Positions 7,364 to 16,088 of a stretch of DNA of 64,000 nt are shown here, one piece after another. Position 1 is the first letter of the stretch. Every line of letters starts with the position of its first letter. Below the pieces are notes generated by a model, which worked only from the letters and a program-made list of their open reading frames with translations, was not told the DNA's origin and searched no databases. The DNA comes from an uncultured Eubacteriales bacterium (GTDB lineage: Bacteria > Bacillota > Clostridia > Christensenellales > Aristaeellaceae). Made by a program: the position numbers and the translations under genes. The stretch covers positions 1 through 64,000 of the forward strand of contig OMYT01000010.1 in NCBI GenBank assembly GCA_900315315.1. Reading direction: 5' to 3'.

Positions 7364-9697
7364 TTAGAAGAGAGAGCCGATCAGGCGGACGAGGAGGGCT
7401 ACGACCCAGGCGATCAGGCACTGCCAGATGACTACGCCGGCGGCCCACTTGCCGCCCAGCTCCCGGCGGATGGCGGCGATGGCGGCGACACAGGGGGTAT
7501 AGAGCAGGCTGAAGGCCAGCATGGAAGCGGCGGCCAGCGAGCCGAGAGATGCGAGTCCGTCGCCGAAGAGGGTCTCCATGATGGAAACAACGCTTTCCTT
7601 GGCCAGGAAGCCGGAGATCAGCGAGGTGACGATGCGCCAGTCACCAAGGCCGATGGGCTTCATGACGGGCACCAGCAGGCCGGCCAGGTTGGCCAGGATG
7701 CTGTCATGGGAATCGGTGACCAGATTCAGGCGGAAGTCAAAGGTCTTCAGGAACCAGACCACGATGGTGGCGATCAGGATGACGGAGAAGGCGCGGTGCA
7801 GGAAGTCCTTGGATTTTTCCCAGAGGAGCTGCGCGACGTTCTTCGGGCTGGGCATACGGTAATTGGGCAGTTCCATGACAAAGGGAACGGCCTCCCCCCG
7901 GAAGAGCGTTTTCCGGGAAATCAGAGCGGCAAGGATCCCGGTCAGGATTCCCAGAAGATACAGCCCGATAATGATCAGCCAGCCGTAACGGGGGAAGAAG
8001 GCGGTCACAAAAAATCCATAGATCGGCATCTTGGCCGTACAGGACATGAAGGGGGTCAGGAGGATCGTCATCTTACGGTCCCGGGCGCTGGGCAGGGTGC
8101 GGGTGGACATAACCGCCGGCACTGTGCAGCCAAAGCCGATGAGCATCGGGACGATGCTGCGGCCGGACAGGCCGATTTTCCGAAGGAGCTTGTCCATGAC
8201 GAAGGCTACGCGGGCGATATAGCCGCTGTCCTCCAGGAGGGAAAGGAACAAGAACAGGATCGCGATGATCGGCAGGAAGCTGACCACCGTGCCAACGCCC
8301 TCGAAGATGCCGCCCAACACCAGGTTCTGGATGGTTTCGTTGACATGGGCGGCAACCATACCCCGCTCCACAAGGCCCTGCAGGGCGTCAATGCCCTGCT
8401 GCAGAAGATCCTGGAAGAAGGGACCGATGAGGAAGAAGGTCAGGAAGAAGACCAGGCCCATGATCAGGATGAAGACGGGAATGGCGGTATACCGGCCGGT
8501 CAGGATCCGGTCGATTTTTTCGCTGCGGATATGCTCTTTGCTTTCGCGCGGTTTGATCACACATTCATCGCAGACCTTACGGATATAGGCAAAGCGCATA
8601 TCCGCGATGGCAGCGCTGCGATCCATACCGCGTTCCTTTTCCATCTGCAGGATGATATGGTCGAGCATCTCGGCTTCGTTCTGATCAAGGGCCAGACGCT
8701 CGAGAATCAGCGGGTCGCCTTCGATCAGTTTGGAGGAGGCAAAGCGGAGCGGGACCTCCGCGCGCTCGGCATGGTCCTCCACGAGGTGTTCGACGGCGTG
8801 CAGGGCCCGGTGGACCGCACCGCCGTGATCCTCCACGCCGCAGAAGTCTTGCCTTACCGGGTGTTCCTGATATTTCGCCACATGGATCGCGTGGCGAACC
8901 AGTTCATCCACGCCCTCGTTTTTGGCGGCCGAGATCGGAACCACCGGGACGCCCAGCATGGCTTCCATGGCGTTTACGTCCACGGTGCCGCCGTTGCCCC
9001 GCAGCTCATCCATCATATTCAGGGCAACGACCATGGGGATGTTCATCTCCAGCAGCTGCATGGTCAGGTACAGGTTCCGCTCGATGTTTGTGGCATCAAC
9101 AATGTTGATAATTGCTTTCGGATGCTGGTCCAGGACGAAACTGCGGGAAACCAGCTCCTCACTGGAATAGGGGGACATCGAATAAATCCCGGGCAGGTCT
9201 GTGATCAGCGTGTCAGCATGCCCGCGGATCACGCCGTCCTTCCGGTCCACGGTGACGCCGGGGAAATTGCCGACGTGCTGGTTGGAGCCGGTCAGCTGGT
9301 TAAAGAGGGTTGTTTTGCCGCAGTTCTGATTTCCCACCAGGGCGAAAGTCAGCTGTGTTCCCTCCGGCAGGGGATTGCCGGTACCCTTGGGATGAAAGCG
9401 GCCTTCCTCACCGAGACCGGGATGCTCCGGCGACGGCCGGTCTTTTTTCGGGGCGGCGTCTTCAGCCGCATTTTCCAGCAGAGTGATCCCGATCTGGCCG
9501 GCATCCGCCAGGCGGAGGGTCAGCTCGTATCCGTGGATCCGCAGTTCCATGGGATCACCCATGGGGGCGAGCTTGATCAGGGTCACCTCAGTGCCGGGGA
9601 TCACGCCCATATCCAGGAAGTGCTGGCGCAGGGCGCCTTCCCCGCCGACGGTTTCGATCCGGGCGGACTGGCCGGGCTTCAGTTCATTGAGTTTCAT
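7364..9697 (-). CDS. feoB: Ferrous iron transporter FeoA-FeoB fusion
   Basis: GTP-dependent ferrous iron importer, 777 residues. Residues 1-75 are a FeoA (SH3-like) domain, then a 40-residue linker, then the FeoB G domain: G1 GNQNCGKTT (122-130), G2 Thr149, G3 DLPG (167-170), G4 NMMD (227-230). The membrane part has the two Gate repeats (for example LIGFGCTVPAVMSTRTL and TPFMSCTAKMPIYGFF, with the conserved Cys). Most bacteria encode FeoA separately; the fusion places it N-terminal to the G domain. The Cys-rich partner gene follows. Expression is probably iron regulated through the inverted repeat overlapping the start of transcription. Confidence 0.97.
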   Translation of the reverse strand: MKLNELKPGQSARIETVGGEGALRQHFLDMGVIPGTEVTLIKLAPMGDPMELRIHGYELTLRLADAGQIGITLLENAAEDAAPKKDRPSPEHPGLGEEGRFHPKGTGNPLPEGTQLTFALVGNQNCGKTTLFNQLTGSNQHVGNFPGVTVDRKDGVIRGHADTLITDLPGIYSMSPYSSEELVSRSFVLDQHPKAIINIVDATNIERNLYLTMQLLEMNIPMVVALNMMDELRGNGGTVDVNAMEAMLGVPVVPISAAKNEGVDELVRHAIHVAKYQEHPVRQDFCGVEDHGGAVHRALHAVEHLVEDHAERAEVPLRFASSKLIEGDPLILERLALDQNEAEMLDHIILQMEKERGMDRSAAIADMRFAYIRKVCDECVIKPRESKEHIRSEKIDRILTGRYTAIPVFILIMGLVFFLTFFLIGPFFQDLLQQGIDALQGLVERGMVAAHVNETIQNLVLGGIFEGVGTVVSFLPIIAILFLFLSLLEDSGYIARVAFVMDKLLRKIGLSGRSIVPMLIGFGCTVPAVMSTRTLPSARDRKMTILLTPFMSCTAKMPIYGFFVTAFFPRYGWLIIIGLYLLGILTGILAALISRKTLFRGEAVPFVMELPNYRMPSPKNVAQLLWEKSKDFLHRAFSVILIATIVVWFLKTFDFRLNLVTDSHDSILANLAGLLVPVMKPIGLGDWRIVTSLISGFLAKESVVSIMETLFGDGLASLGSLAAASMLAFSLLYTPCVAAIAAIRRELGGKWAAGVVIWQCLIAWVVALLVRLIGSLF

Positions 9698-9747
9698 AAT
9701 TGTTACCCGCTTTCCTCATGGAACTTTCAGCAGAAGAAGTTAATTCC

Positions 9748-9770
9748 AGACACAAGAGTTTGCTGTGTCT
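9748..9770. promoter_or_regulatory. Candidate metal-responsive operator of feo
   Basis: Perfect 7-bp inverted repeat AGACACA (9748-9754) / TGTGTCT (9764-9770) with a 9-nt centre, located at the transcription start and first leader bases of the feo promoter. Position fits repression by a Fur- or DtxR-type protein, but the sequence is not a canonical Fur box, so the regulator is unassigned. Confidence 0.55.
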
Positions 9771-9775
9771 AACCC

Positions 9776-9805
9776 AATATAGCACAAGGATGGAACGGAT
9801 GTCAA
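9776..9805 (-). promoter_or_regulatory. Promoter of the feo cluster
   Basis: On the minus strand TTGACA (9805-9800), 18-bp spacer, TATATT (9781-9776). The start of transcription falls at about 9769, inside the inverted repeat described above. Confidence 0.75.
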
Positions 9806-9877
9806 TATCGAGCAAGTGCATTTTTCATTTGTTTATGATATTATATTTTCTCCCAATGAGATTTGACGGAGGTATAA

Positions 9878-10699
9878 ATGGCGTTAACGGCTTATTGCAA
9901 AAAATGCGGCAGGGAAGTGGACGCGGCGGAAGTTTGCCCGTACTGCGGGACAAGGCTCGGGAAGAACGCAGCCCACGCAGCCTGGTGCATAGAGACTGTG
10001 CCGGCGAAGAACTGGATCCGCTGGAACGCAGTGATGCGGCTGCTTCTGCCGGCGGCGCTGGTGATCCTGCTGTTGGTCCTGCTGATTGAAGGGATCAGCG
10101 GCGGGATCGGCGCGGTGGAGAAGATGATGACCTCCGGATTCCCGGTGGTGCTGCTGATCCTGCTGGGAACGATCCTGGCGGTGGTGCTGCTGGCACTGGT
10201 GCTGCAGGGAAAGGAACTGACGGACTATGTGGTGGACAACCGGGGGATTCATGAGATCCATTACCTGCCGAACCCCACGCCGCTGAAGCAACTGTGCAGG
10301 CTGAAGTCACCTTCACTGGCCGGGACGACGGGGGAGGACGGCAGGGCACCGGTGGTGAAACTGTCGGAGAAGGACCTGGCCTGGAAGGACGTGGCAAGGG
10401 TCCAGCTGTGGCCGGAGAAGTGCATGATCCTGTATTACGCCCCGGCGGGCTGGCTGCGGATCGCGGTTGAATGCACGCCGTTTACCTGGGATGATGTGAT
10501 GGGGCTGACCCGGGAGAAACTGGGGAAGAAGCGGAAGATCCGCCTGCCCCAGTCGCTGGTGATCCCTTCCGCTCCGAAAGCCAGAAAAGCGAAACCGCAG
10601 CCTGTGGCTGCACCGGAAGTGGAAGAAGCGCTGGAGCAGCTCCGGATGGAAGAACTGATGGAACAGCCGGAGGATGAATCATCGGGGACGGTTCTGTAA
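9878..10699 (+). CDS. Zinc-ribbon membrane protein of unknown function
   Basis: 273 residues, preceded by GGAGG 8 nt upstream. The N-terminus is a zinc ribbon with Cys7, Cys10, Cys20 and Cys23 (CKKC...CPYC). Two hydrophobic spans follow at about 51-72 and 88-110. The remaining cytoplasmic part (about 111-230) looks like a PH-like/YcxB-type beta domain (YVVDNRGIHEI..., DLAWKDVARVQLWPEK), and the tail is acidic and Glu-rich. Domain order zinc ribbon, two spans, PH-like is common in uncharacterised Firmicute membrane proteins. It is a single gene ending in the bidirectional terminator at 10733. I cannot assign a function. Confidence 0.8.
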   Translation: MALTAYCKKCGREVDAAEVCPYCGTRLGKNAAHAAWCIETVPAKNWIRWNAVMRLLLPAALVILLLVLLIEGISGGIGAVEKMMTSGFPVVLLILLGTILAVVLLALVLQGKELTDYVVDNRGIHEIHYLPNPTPLKQLCRLKSPSLAGTTGEDGRAPVVKLSEKDLAWKDVARVQLWPEKCMILYYAPAGWLRIAVECTPFTWDDVMGLTREKLGKKRKIRLPQSLVIPSAPKARKAKPQPVAAPEVEEALEQLRMEELMEQPEDESSGTVL

Positions 10700-10732
10700 G
10701 CATTGAACGAAAAAGACCGTTTCTCTATTCAA

Positions 10733-10761
10733 AAACCGGCTGCCATTTCGGCAGCCGGTTT
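10733..10761. terminator. Bidirectional terminator
   Basis: Perfect 12-bp stem AAACCGGCTGCC/GGCAGCCGGTTT with loop ATTTC between two convergent genes. On the minus strand it is followed by TTTTTGAA, a good T-run, ending the acyl-CoA ligase transcript. Confidence 0.9.
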
Positions 10762-10765
10762 CCTA

Positions 10766-13036
10766 TTACAGCTGGTTCCTCTGAATCTTCCCGGAAATCG
10801 TCTTGGGCAGCTCCTCCCGGAACACGATCTTCCGCGGATACTTGTACGGCGCGGTATGTTCCTTCACATACTGCTGAATCTCTTTCTTGAGTTCCTCGGT
10901 GCCCTCCGTCCCCTTCGTCAGCACAATGGACGCCTTGACGATCTGGCCGCGCACTTCGTCCGGCTCGGCGGATACGCCGCATTCCAGCACATAGGGCAGC
11001 TCCATGATCACGGATTCAATCTCGAACGGTCCGATGCGGTAGCCGGAGGACTTGATTACGTCGTCAATCCGGGAGACATACCAGAAGTAGCCGTCCTCAT
11101 CCCGCCAGGCCGTATCGCCGGTATGATACAGCCCGTCGTGCCAGGCTTCCTTCGTCTTTTCTTCGTCCAGATAATACTCGCGGTAAAGGCCGCAGGGTGT
11201 CGTTTTGTCCGTGTGAATCACGATTTCGCCCACTTCGCCGTTGGCCACGGGGTTGCCGTCCGGGTCCACGATGTCCACGTCATACTGCGGGCTGGCCTTG
11301 CCCATGGAGCCGATCTTCGGCACGGTACCGTACAGGTTGCCGATGGTCAGCGTCGTCTCCGTCTGGCCGAAGCCCTCCATGATCTTCAGACCCGTCGCCT
11401 TTTCAAACTGGCGGAAAACTTCCGGATTCAGCGCCTCGCCGGCGGTGGTCATATGATGGATGGAACTGAGGTCGTAGTTTTCCAGATCCACCTTGATGAA
11501 CATTCGCAGCATCGTGGGCGGCGCGCAGAAGGTCGTGATATTGTATTTTTTGAACATCGGCAGGATGTCCGCGGCGTCAAACTTGTCAAAGTCATATACA
11601 AACACTGCGCCTTCGCACAGCCACTGGCCGTACAGCTTGCCCCACAGGGATTTGCCCCACCCGGTATCGGAGATTGTCAGGTGCAGGCCGTCCCGCTCGC
11701 AGCAGTGCCAGTATTTGGCCGTGACATAGTGGCCCAGGGCGTAGGTATGCTTGTGCTGCGCCATCTTCGGGTTGCCGGTCGTTCCGGAGGTGAAGAACAT
11801 GAGCGCCGGTTCATCTCCGCAGGAAGCGTCCTCCGGCCGGCGATAGCGGCGGGTGAACAGCGGATATTCCGCGTTCAGGTCGTGCCAGCCCTCCCGGGTG
11901 CCGTTGACCATGATCAGAGTCTCGACAGACGGGCATTTCGCGGCAGCACGCTCGGCGATCTCGGCTGTGTCGCCGTCCGCCGTGCAGATCAGCGCCTTCA
12001 CGCCGGCGGCGTTGAACCGGTATTCAAAATCATGCTCCTTCAGCTGGTTGGTCGCCGGGATGGCGATGGCGCCGAGCTTGTGCAGGGCTACCATGGCAAA
12101 CCAGAACTGGTAATGCCGTTTCAGCACCAGCATCACCCGGTCGCCCCGGCGGATCCCGAGGGAGGTAAAGTAGTTCGCGCACTGGTTGGACGCATCCTTC
12201 ACGTCCTTGAAGGTGAAGCGGCGTTCCTGATGGTGCTTGTCCACATAAAGCATGGCCAGCTTGTCCGGATACTCCCGGGCAATCCCGTCCACAATGTCAA
12301 AGCCGAAGTTGAAGGTCTCCGCGTTCGGGAAGCTGATGGCGGTCAGCCTGCCCTGTTCATCCTCTTTGGCGTCGATGAACTTGGAGGCGATCAGGTGAGC
12401 TTTTTCCCGAACGGGCATCGGCGCCTCGACCGTTTCCGTCTCGGGCTGGGGCGCCTCCCGGGGCAGGATCATCGCGAGGAAAACGCAGTCCTTCCCGTCC
12501 ACCGCGATCATCCCGTGCGGCAGGGAGGAGTTGTAGTAGATGCTGTCGCCCTCGTGCAGAATCTCCGTATGATCGCCGACCTGCACCTTCAGCGTGCCGG
12601 AGAGCACCAGGTCAAATTCCTGGCCTCTGTGAGTCGTCGTATGGATCGGTTCGCTCTGCTGCTTTTCGGAATATTCATAGCGGACCCAGTAAGGTTCCGC
12701 CGCCTTGTCCCGGAATTTGGGCGCAAGGTTTGAGATGGCGATGCCTTCCTCCTTCGCGGTGGTCTCGCCCTTGCCGCGGCGGGTCACCGTATAGGTGGAC
12801 AGGAAAGCATTATGGCCTTCCAGCAGTTCCGTCAGCTCCATGTTGAAGGCCTGGGCGGACTTGTAGATGAAGGTGAAGGGCATATCCGTCTGACCGGCTT
12901 CATAAAGCTCGTATTCCGCCGGGGTGACTTCCGTCTTCTCCGCCATTTCCTCCGGGGTCCATCCCATAATCTCCCGCATCTCACGCAAACGGGAAGCGAT
13001 TGCCTGCAGCTGGTTGAGATCGGTCTGGGTATTCAT
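10766..13036 (-). CDS. XRE HTH - cupin - acyl-CoA synthetase (AMP-ligase) fusion
   Basis: 756 residues from ATG 13036 (GGGAGG upstream). Residues 10-70 are an XRE-type helix-turn-helix, 115-195 a cupin barrel (metal-type His in IHTTTHRGQE and LPHGM), and 240-756 an acetyl-CoA synthetase-like adenylate-forming enzyme with P-loop FTSGTTGNPK (415-424), the GYRIGPFEIES hinge region and catalytic Lys750 in TISGKIQR. HTH-cupin proteins are normally regulators, so one polypeptide seems to combine sensing and carboxylate activation as acyl-CoA. Acyl substrate unknown; the adjacent liv transporter suggests a branched-chain or amino-acid-derived carboxylate. Expression is controlled by a T-box leader. 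A helix-turn-helix could also be a degenerate protein-interaction domain. Confidence 0.9.
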   Translation of the reverse strand: MNTQTDLNQLQAIASRLREMREIMGWTPEEMAEKTEVTPAEYELYEAGQTDMPFTFIYKSAQAFNMELTELLEGHNAFLSTYTVTRRGKGETTAKEEGIAISNLAPKFRDKAAEPYWVRYEYSEKQQSEPIHTTTHRGQEFDLVLSGTLKVQVGDHTEILHEGDSIYYNSSLPHGMIAVDGKDCVFLAMILPREAPQPETETVEAPMPVREKAHLIASKFIDAKEDEQGRLTAISFPNAETFNFGFDIVDGIAREYPDKLAMLYVDKHHQERRFTFKDVKDASNQCANYFTSLGIRRGDRVMLVLKRHYQFWFAMVALHKLGAIAIPATNQLKEHDFEYRFNAAGVKALICTADGDTAEIAERAAAKCPSVETLIMVNGTREGWHDLNAEYPLFTRRYRRPEDASCGDEPALMFFTSGTTGNPKMAQHKHTYALGHYVTAKYWHCCERDGLHLTISDTGWGKSLWGKLYGQWLCEGAVFVYDFDKFDAADILPMFKKYNITTFCAPPTMLRMFIKVDLENYDLSSIHHMTTAGEALNPEVFRQFEKATGLKIMEGFGQTETTLTIGNLYGTVPKIGSMGKASPQYDVDIVDPDGNPVANGEVGEIVIHTDKTTPCGLYREYYLDEEKTKEAWHDGLYHTGDTAWRDEDGYFWYVSRIDDVIKSSGYRIGPFEIESVIMELPYVLECGVSAEPDEVRGQIVKASIVLTKGTEGTEELKKEIQQYVKEHTAPYKYPRKIVFREELPKTISGKIQRNQL

Positions 13037-13072
13037 CTTGACTTTCCTCCCATCAAACACATTTGAAATAAA

Positions 13073-13334
13073 ATGACCCGTCTCTGCTTTGAGACGGGTC
13101 ATCTGACTCGCGGTACCACTCAAATTGCGCGCCTTTGCGCACCACTTCAGGCACTGACATGCCCTATGCATTTACGCAGCATTCACGGGAGACGCCTACA
13201 AGGATTCGCGATCCGTTCGGATCTCCGGCTCAGAAGGGATGGGATGAAGCTTCAGCCCGCCGGTTCACACCACACCCGGCTCTCTGCGGGGCCTCCCGCT
13301 GTTCCGTCTTCGTCACAGCCTTGCTATGAAATTG
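13073..13334 (-). promoter_or_regulatory. T-box riboswitch leader
   Basis: About 260-nt leader on the minus strand between promoter and the acyl-CoA ligase gene. The T-box core GAGTGGTACCGCG is at 13121-13109, followed by an intrinsic terminator: arms 13102-13091 and 13084-13073 (12 bp) with a TTTTATTT run. Upstream are a Stem I with AGAGAG and a GGTGTGAACCGG apical segment and a Stem III hairpin GATCCGAACGGATC. T-boxes bind uncharged tRNA and allow readthrough on amino acid starvation. The likely specifier region is GAAGCTTCATCC; GCT (Ala) or TTC (Phe) are possible codons and I cannot decide between them by eye. Confidence 0.9.
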
Positions 13335-13339
13335 ACCGA

Positions 13340-13368
13340 ATTCTATCACAGGAAATCCCGGTTGTCAA
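13340..13368 (-). promoter_or_regulatory. Promoter of the T-box leader
   Basis: On the minus strand TTGACA (13368-13363), 17-bp spacer, TAGAAT (13345-13340). It begins only 16 bases after the livF stop codon, so the ligase has its own promoter although it follows the liv operon in the same direction. I see no terminator between livF and this promoter. Confidence 0.88.
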
Positions 13369-13383
13369 TACGCACCTGAATAT

Positions 13384-14133
13384 TCAGCTGCCGAGGTAGG
13401 CTTTGCGGACGTCGTCATTTTGGAGAAGCTCGGCGGCATTACCGGACATGGAGATGGCGCCGGTTTCCAGGACGTAGGCCCGGTTGGCGACGGAAAGGGC
13501 CATCTGGGCATTCTGCTCCACGAGGAGGATGGTGACGCCGGAGTTGTGCATTTCCTCAATAATACTGAAAATCTGATCCACAAGGATCGGGGCAAGGCCC
13601 ATGGAGGGTTCATCCAGCATGAGCAGCTTCGGGCGGCTCATCAGCGCCCGGGCCATGGCCAGCATCTGCTGCTCGCCGCCGGAGAGGGTGCCGCCGATCT
13701 GCTTTTCACGCTCTTTGAGGCGGGGAAAGCGGCCGAAGACATCCTCAAGGGAGGCTTCGATCTCTTCCCTGGGGCGGCTGAAAGCGCCCATTTCAAGATT
13801 TTCCCGGACGGTCATGTGCTGGAAGATCCGGCGACCTTCCGGGCAGAGACTCAGGCCCTTGTAAACCATCTTTGAAGCACCGGTGCCGTCCACAGGGACA
13901 CCGCCCAGGACGATGGAGCCCTGTCGGGGTTTCAGCAGGCCGGCGATGGTGTTCAAAGTAGTGGATTTCCCGGCACCGTTCGCGCCGATCAGGGTCACAA
14001 TTTCGCCCTCATGCACTTCCAGGGAGATGCCTTTGACCGCATGGATGGCGCCGTAGTATACGTGCAGGTCCTTTACCTTCAGCAGAGGCAGGTCCTGTTC
14101 CCGAACGGCGGCATTCGGATTATTCTCGCTCAT
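13384..14133 (-). CDS. livF: Branched-chain amino acid ABC transporter ATPase LivF
   Basis: Cytoplasmic ATPase, 249 residues, last gene of the liv operon. Walker A GANGAGKST, signature LSGGEQQMLAMARAL, Walker B LLMLDEPSMGLAP and the switch His replaced in the usual LivF fashion (ILLVEQN). It pairs with LivG to power import of Leu, Ile, Val and related amino acids. Two bases separate it from livG. Preceding gene order and protein lengths are those of a standard HAAT-family transporter. Confidence 0.96.
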   Translation of the reverse strand: MSENNPNAAVREQDLPLLKVKDLHVYYGAIHAVKGISLEVHEGEIVTLIGANGAGKSTTLNTIAGLLKPRQGSIVLGGVPVDGTGASKMVYKGLSLCPEGRRIFQHMTVRENLEMGAFSRPREEIEASLEDVFGRFPRLKEREKQIGGTLSGGEQQMLAMARALMSRPKLLMLDEPSMGLAPILVDQIFSIIEEMHNSGVTILLVEQNAQMALSVANRAYVLETGAISMSGNAAELLQNDDVRKAYLGS

Positions 14134-14135
14134 CT

Positions 14136-14996
14136 TCAGCCCTCCTTTTTCTTGCCCAGATAGGCTTCGATGACGGCGGGGTTTGCCTGGATCTCATCGG
14201 CGGTTCCCTTGGCGATGACTTTGCCGAAGTTCAGGACGCAGATGCCCTCGCAGACACCCATGACGAGACTCATGTCATGTTCAATGAGAAGGATCGCGAT
14301 CTGGAACTGATCCCGGATCTTCGCAATGTTTTCCATGAGCTCTTCAGTCTCATGGGGATTCATGCCGGCGGCAGGCTCATCCAGGAGGAGGAGCTTCGGA
14401 TCGGTTGCGAGGGCACGGACGATCTCCAGACGGCGCTGGGCCCCGTAGGGCAGGCTGCCGGCGGTTTCATCCGCCAGATCCTGCATGCCGAAGATATCCA
14501 GGAGCTCCATGGCCCGCTCGTGCTGGCGCTTCTCCTGCTTCCAGTAACGGGGCAGGCGGAGGATGCCGGTGAACATATCGTAGCGGATCTGATTATGCAG
14601 GCCGATGCGGACATTTTCTTCCACAGTCATCTTGTCAAAGAGGCGGATGTTCTGGAAGGTACGGGCGATGCCCAGACGGGAGGCCTGAACAATGCTCATG
14701 CCGTGCAGATCCTGCCCGTTGATCAGTACTGCGCCGGTGGTGGGCTCATAGACCTTGGTCAGGAGATTGAAGACGGTGGTCTTTCCGGCGCCGTTGGGGC
14801 CGATAAGGCCGGCGATCTCCGTTTTGCCGATGGTCAGGTTGAAATCATCAACCGCCTTCAGGCCGCCGAACTCGATGCCCAGATGGCGGGTCTCCATGAC
14901 CGGGATTTCATCGACATCCCGCTCGGGAATGATGGAATGGGAAGGCACCGGGACCATTTTGGTATCGGAACGATGTTTCTTTGGCTTCTGCGTCAC
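14136..14996 (-). CDS. livG: Branched-chain amino acid ABC transporter ATPase LivG
   Basis: ATPase of 286 residues with GTG start in a GTGA overlap with the livM stop and GGAGGAGG ahead. A 30-residue N-terminal extension rich in Lys and Pro precedes the usual start of the family. Walker A GPNGAGKTT, the LivG-type signature LPYGAQRRLEIVRAL, Walker B LLLLDEPAAGMN and switch LIEHDM are all intact. Works as heterodimer with LivF below the LivH/LivM pore. Confidence 0.96.
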   Translation of the reverse strand: MTQKPKKHRSDTKMVPVPSHSIIPERDVDEIPVMETRHLGIEFGGLKAVDDFNLTIGKTEIAGLIGPNGAGKTTVFNLLTKVYEPTTGAVLINGQDLHGMSIVQASRLGIARTFQNIRLFDKMTVEENVRIGLHNQIRYDMFTGILRLPRYWKQEKRQHERAMELLDIFGMQDLADETAGSLPYGAQRRLEIVRALATDPKLLLLDEPAAGMNPHETEELMENIAKIRDQFQIAILLIEHDMSLVMGVCEGICVLNFGKVIAKGTADEIQANPAVIEAYLGKKKEG

Positions 14997-16078
14997 TTGA
15001 CGTCACCTCCTCCGGCGGTTTCCCCGCGATTTTTACGGACAAGCTTTTTCGCCGGGGAAGCAAGCCTGTTGACGAAAGCACGGGTCGTCGGGTTGTTGGT
15101 AAAGATCATGACCAGGATCAGCACAACCGCGTAGACCAGCATGCGGTAATCCGCGAATTCCCGCAGGACTTCCGGCAGAATGGTGAGGAAGGTGGCGGAG
15201 ATGATGGAGCCCAGGACGTTGCCCAGACCGCCGAGCACCACGAAGACCAGCACGTTGATGGACTGGTTGAAGGTGAACTGGGTCGGGACGACGGTGGAGG
15301 AATTCAGGCCGTAGAGCGCGCCGGCCATTCCGGCCAGGACGGCGGCGGTGACGAAGGCCATCATCTTATACTTGGTTACGGAAACGCCCATCGACTCTGC
15401 AGCGATACGGTTGTCCCGGGTGGCCTGGATGGCGCGGCCCGCGCGGGAATTGACCAGGTTCAGGACAACAATCAGGGTGATCAGGATCAGGACGAAACCC
15501 ACCTCAAAGGTGGAGATCGGCTTGATTTTGACCGCGCCCTTGGCTCCGTCCACCAGCATGGTGACACCGGCGGGGAGTTTCTCCTTGTTCAGGAAGGCGA
15601 AGTGCAGTTTTCCGTTTGCGGTGCCGATATAGAGGACGTTAACCAGATTCCGGATAATTTCGCCGAAGGCCAGCGTCACGATGGCCAGATAGTCGCCCCG
15701 GAGACGGAGGACCGGAATACCGATGAGCACGCCGAAGATGCCGGCGAGGATTCCGCCGGCGAGAATCGCCAGCACCAGGCGCAGGAGGGGATCCTGCATG
15801 TCAAAGGCCGACAGGAGCCAGCCGCTGACAACCGCGCCGGTATAAGCGCCGATGCTCATGAAGCCGGCATGGCCGAGGCTGAGCTCTCCGGAAAAGCCGA
15901 TGACCAGATTCAGGGAGACCGCCATGATGATCCAGGCGCAGATGGGCACCAGCTGGCCCTTCAGGGAACGGCTGATGGCCTTGGCGGAGATCATGTTTTC
16001 CAGGATGATGAAGGCCACGATGACCAGGCCGAAGGTGACCAGGTTGTAGATGAGGCGTTTGCGCTTTGCTTTCGTCAT
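14993..16078 (-). CDS. livM: Branched-chain amino acid ABC transporter permease LivM
   Basis: Inner-membrane permease, 361 residues, about ten spans. The start at 16078 is chosen because GAGGTGAGG lies 6 nt upstream and this leaves a 10-base gap after livH; a longer frame to 16102 would overlap livH without a ribosome site. The family motif PVLRLRGDYLAIVTLAFGEI is present near the middle, as are NPTTRAFVNR and a basic C-terminal tail. Partner of LivH. Confidence 0.95.
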   Translation of the reverse strand: MTKAKRKRLIYNLVTFGLVIVAFIILENMISAKAISRSLKGQLVPICAWIIMAVSLNLVIGFSGELSLGHAGFMSIGAYTGAVVSGWLLSAFDMQDPLLRLVLAILAGGILAGIFGVLIGIPVLRLRGDYLAIVTLAFGEIIRNLVNVLYIGTANGKLHFAFLNKEKLPAGVTMLVDGAKGAVKIKPISTFEVGFVLILITLIVVLNLVNSRAGRAIQATRDNRIAAESMGVSVTKYKMMAFVTAAVLAGMAGALYGLNSSTVVPTQFTFNQSINVLVFVVLGGLGNVLGSIISATFLTILPEVLREFADYRMLVYAVVLILVMIFTNNPTTRAFVNRLASPAKKLVRKNRGETAGGGDVK

Positions 16079-16088
16079 ATTCCTCACC

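Noticed and set aside
10703-12733. Plus-strand open frame of 676 codons opposite the acyl-CoA ligase
   Set aside because: Shadow; the minus-strand ligase carries intact catalytic motifs and a T-box leader.
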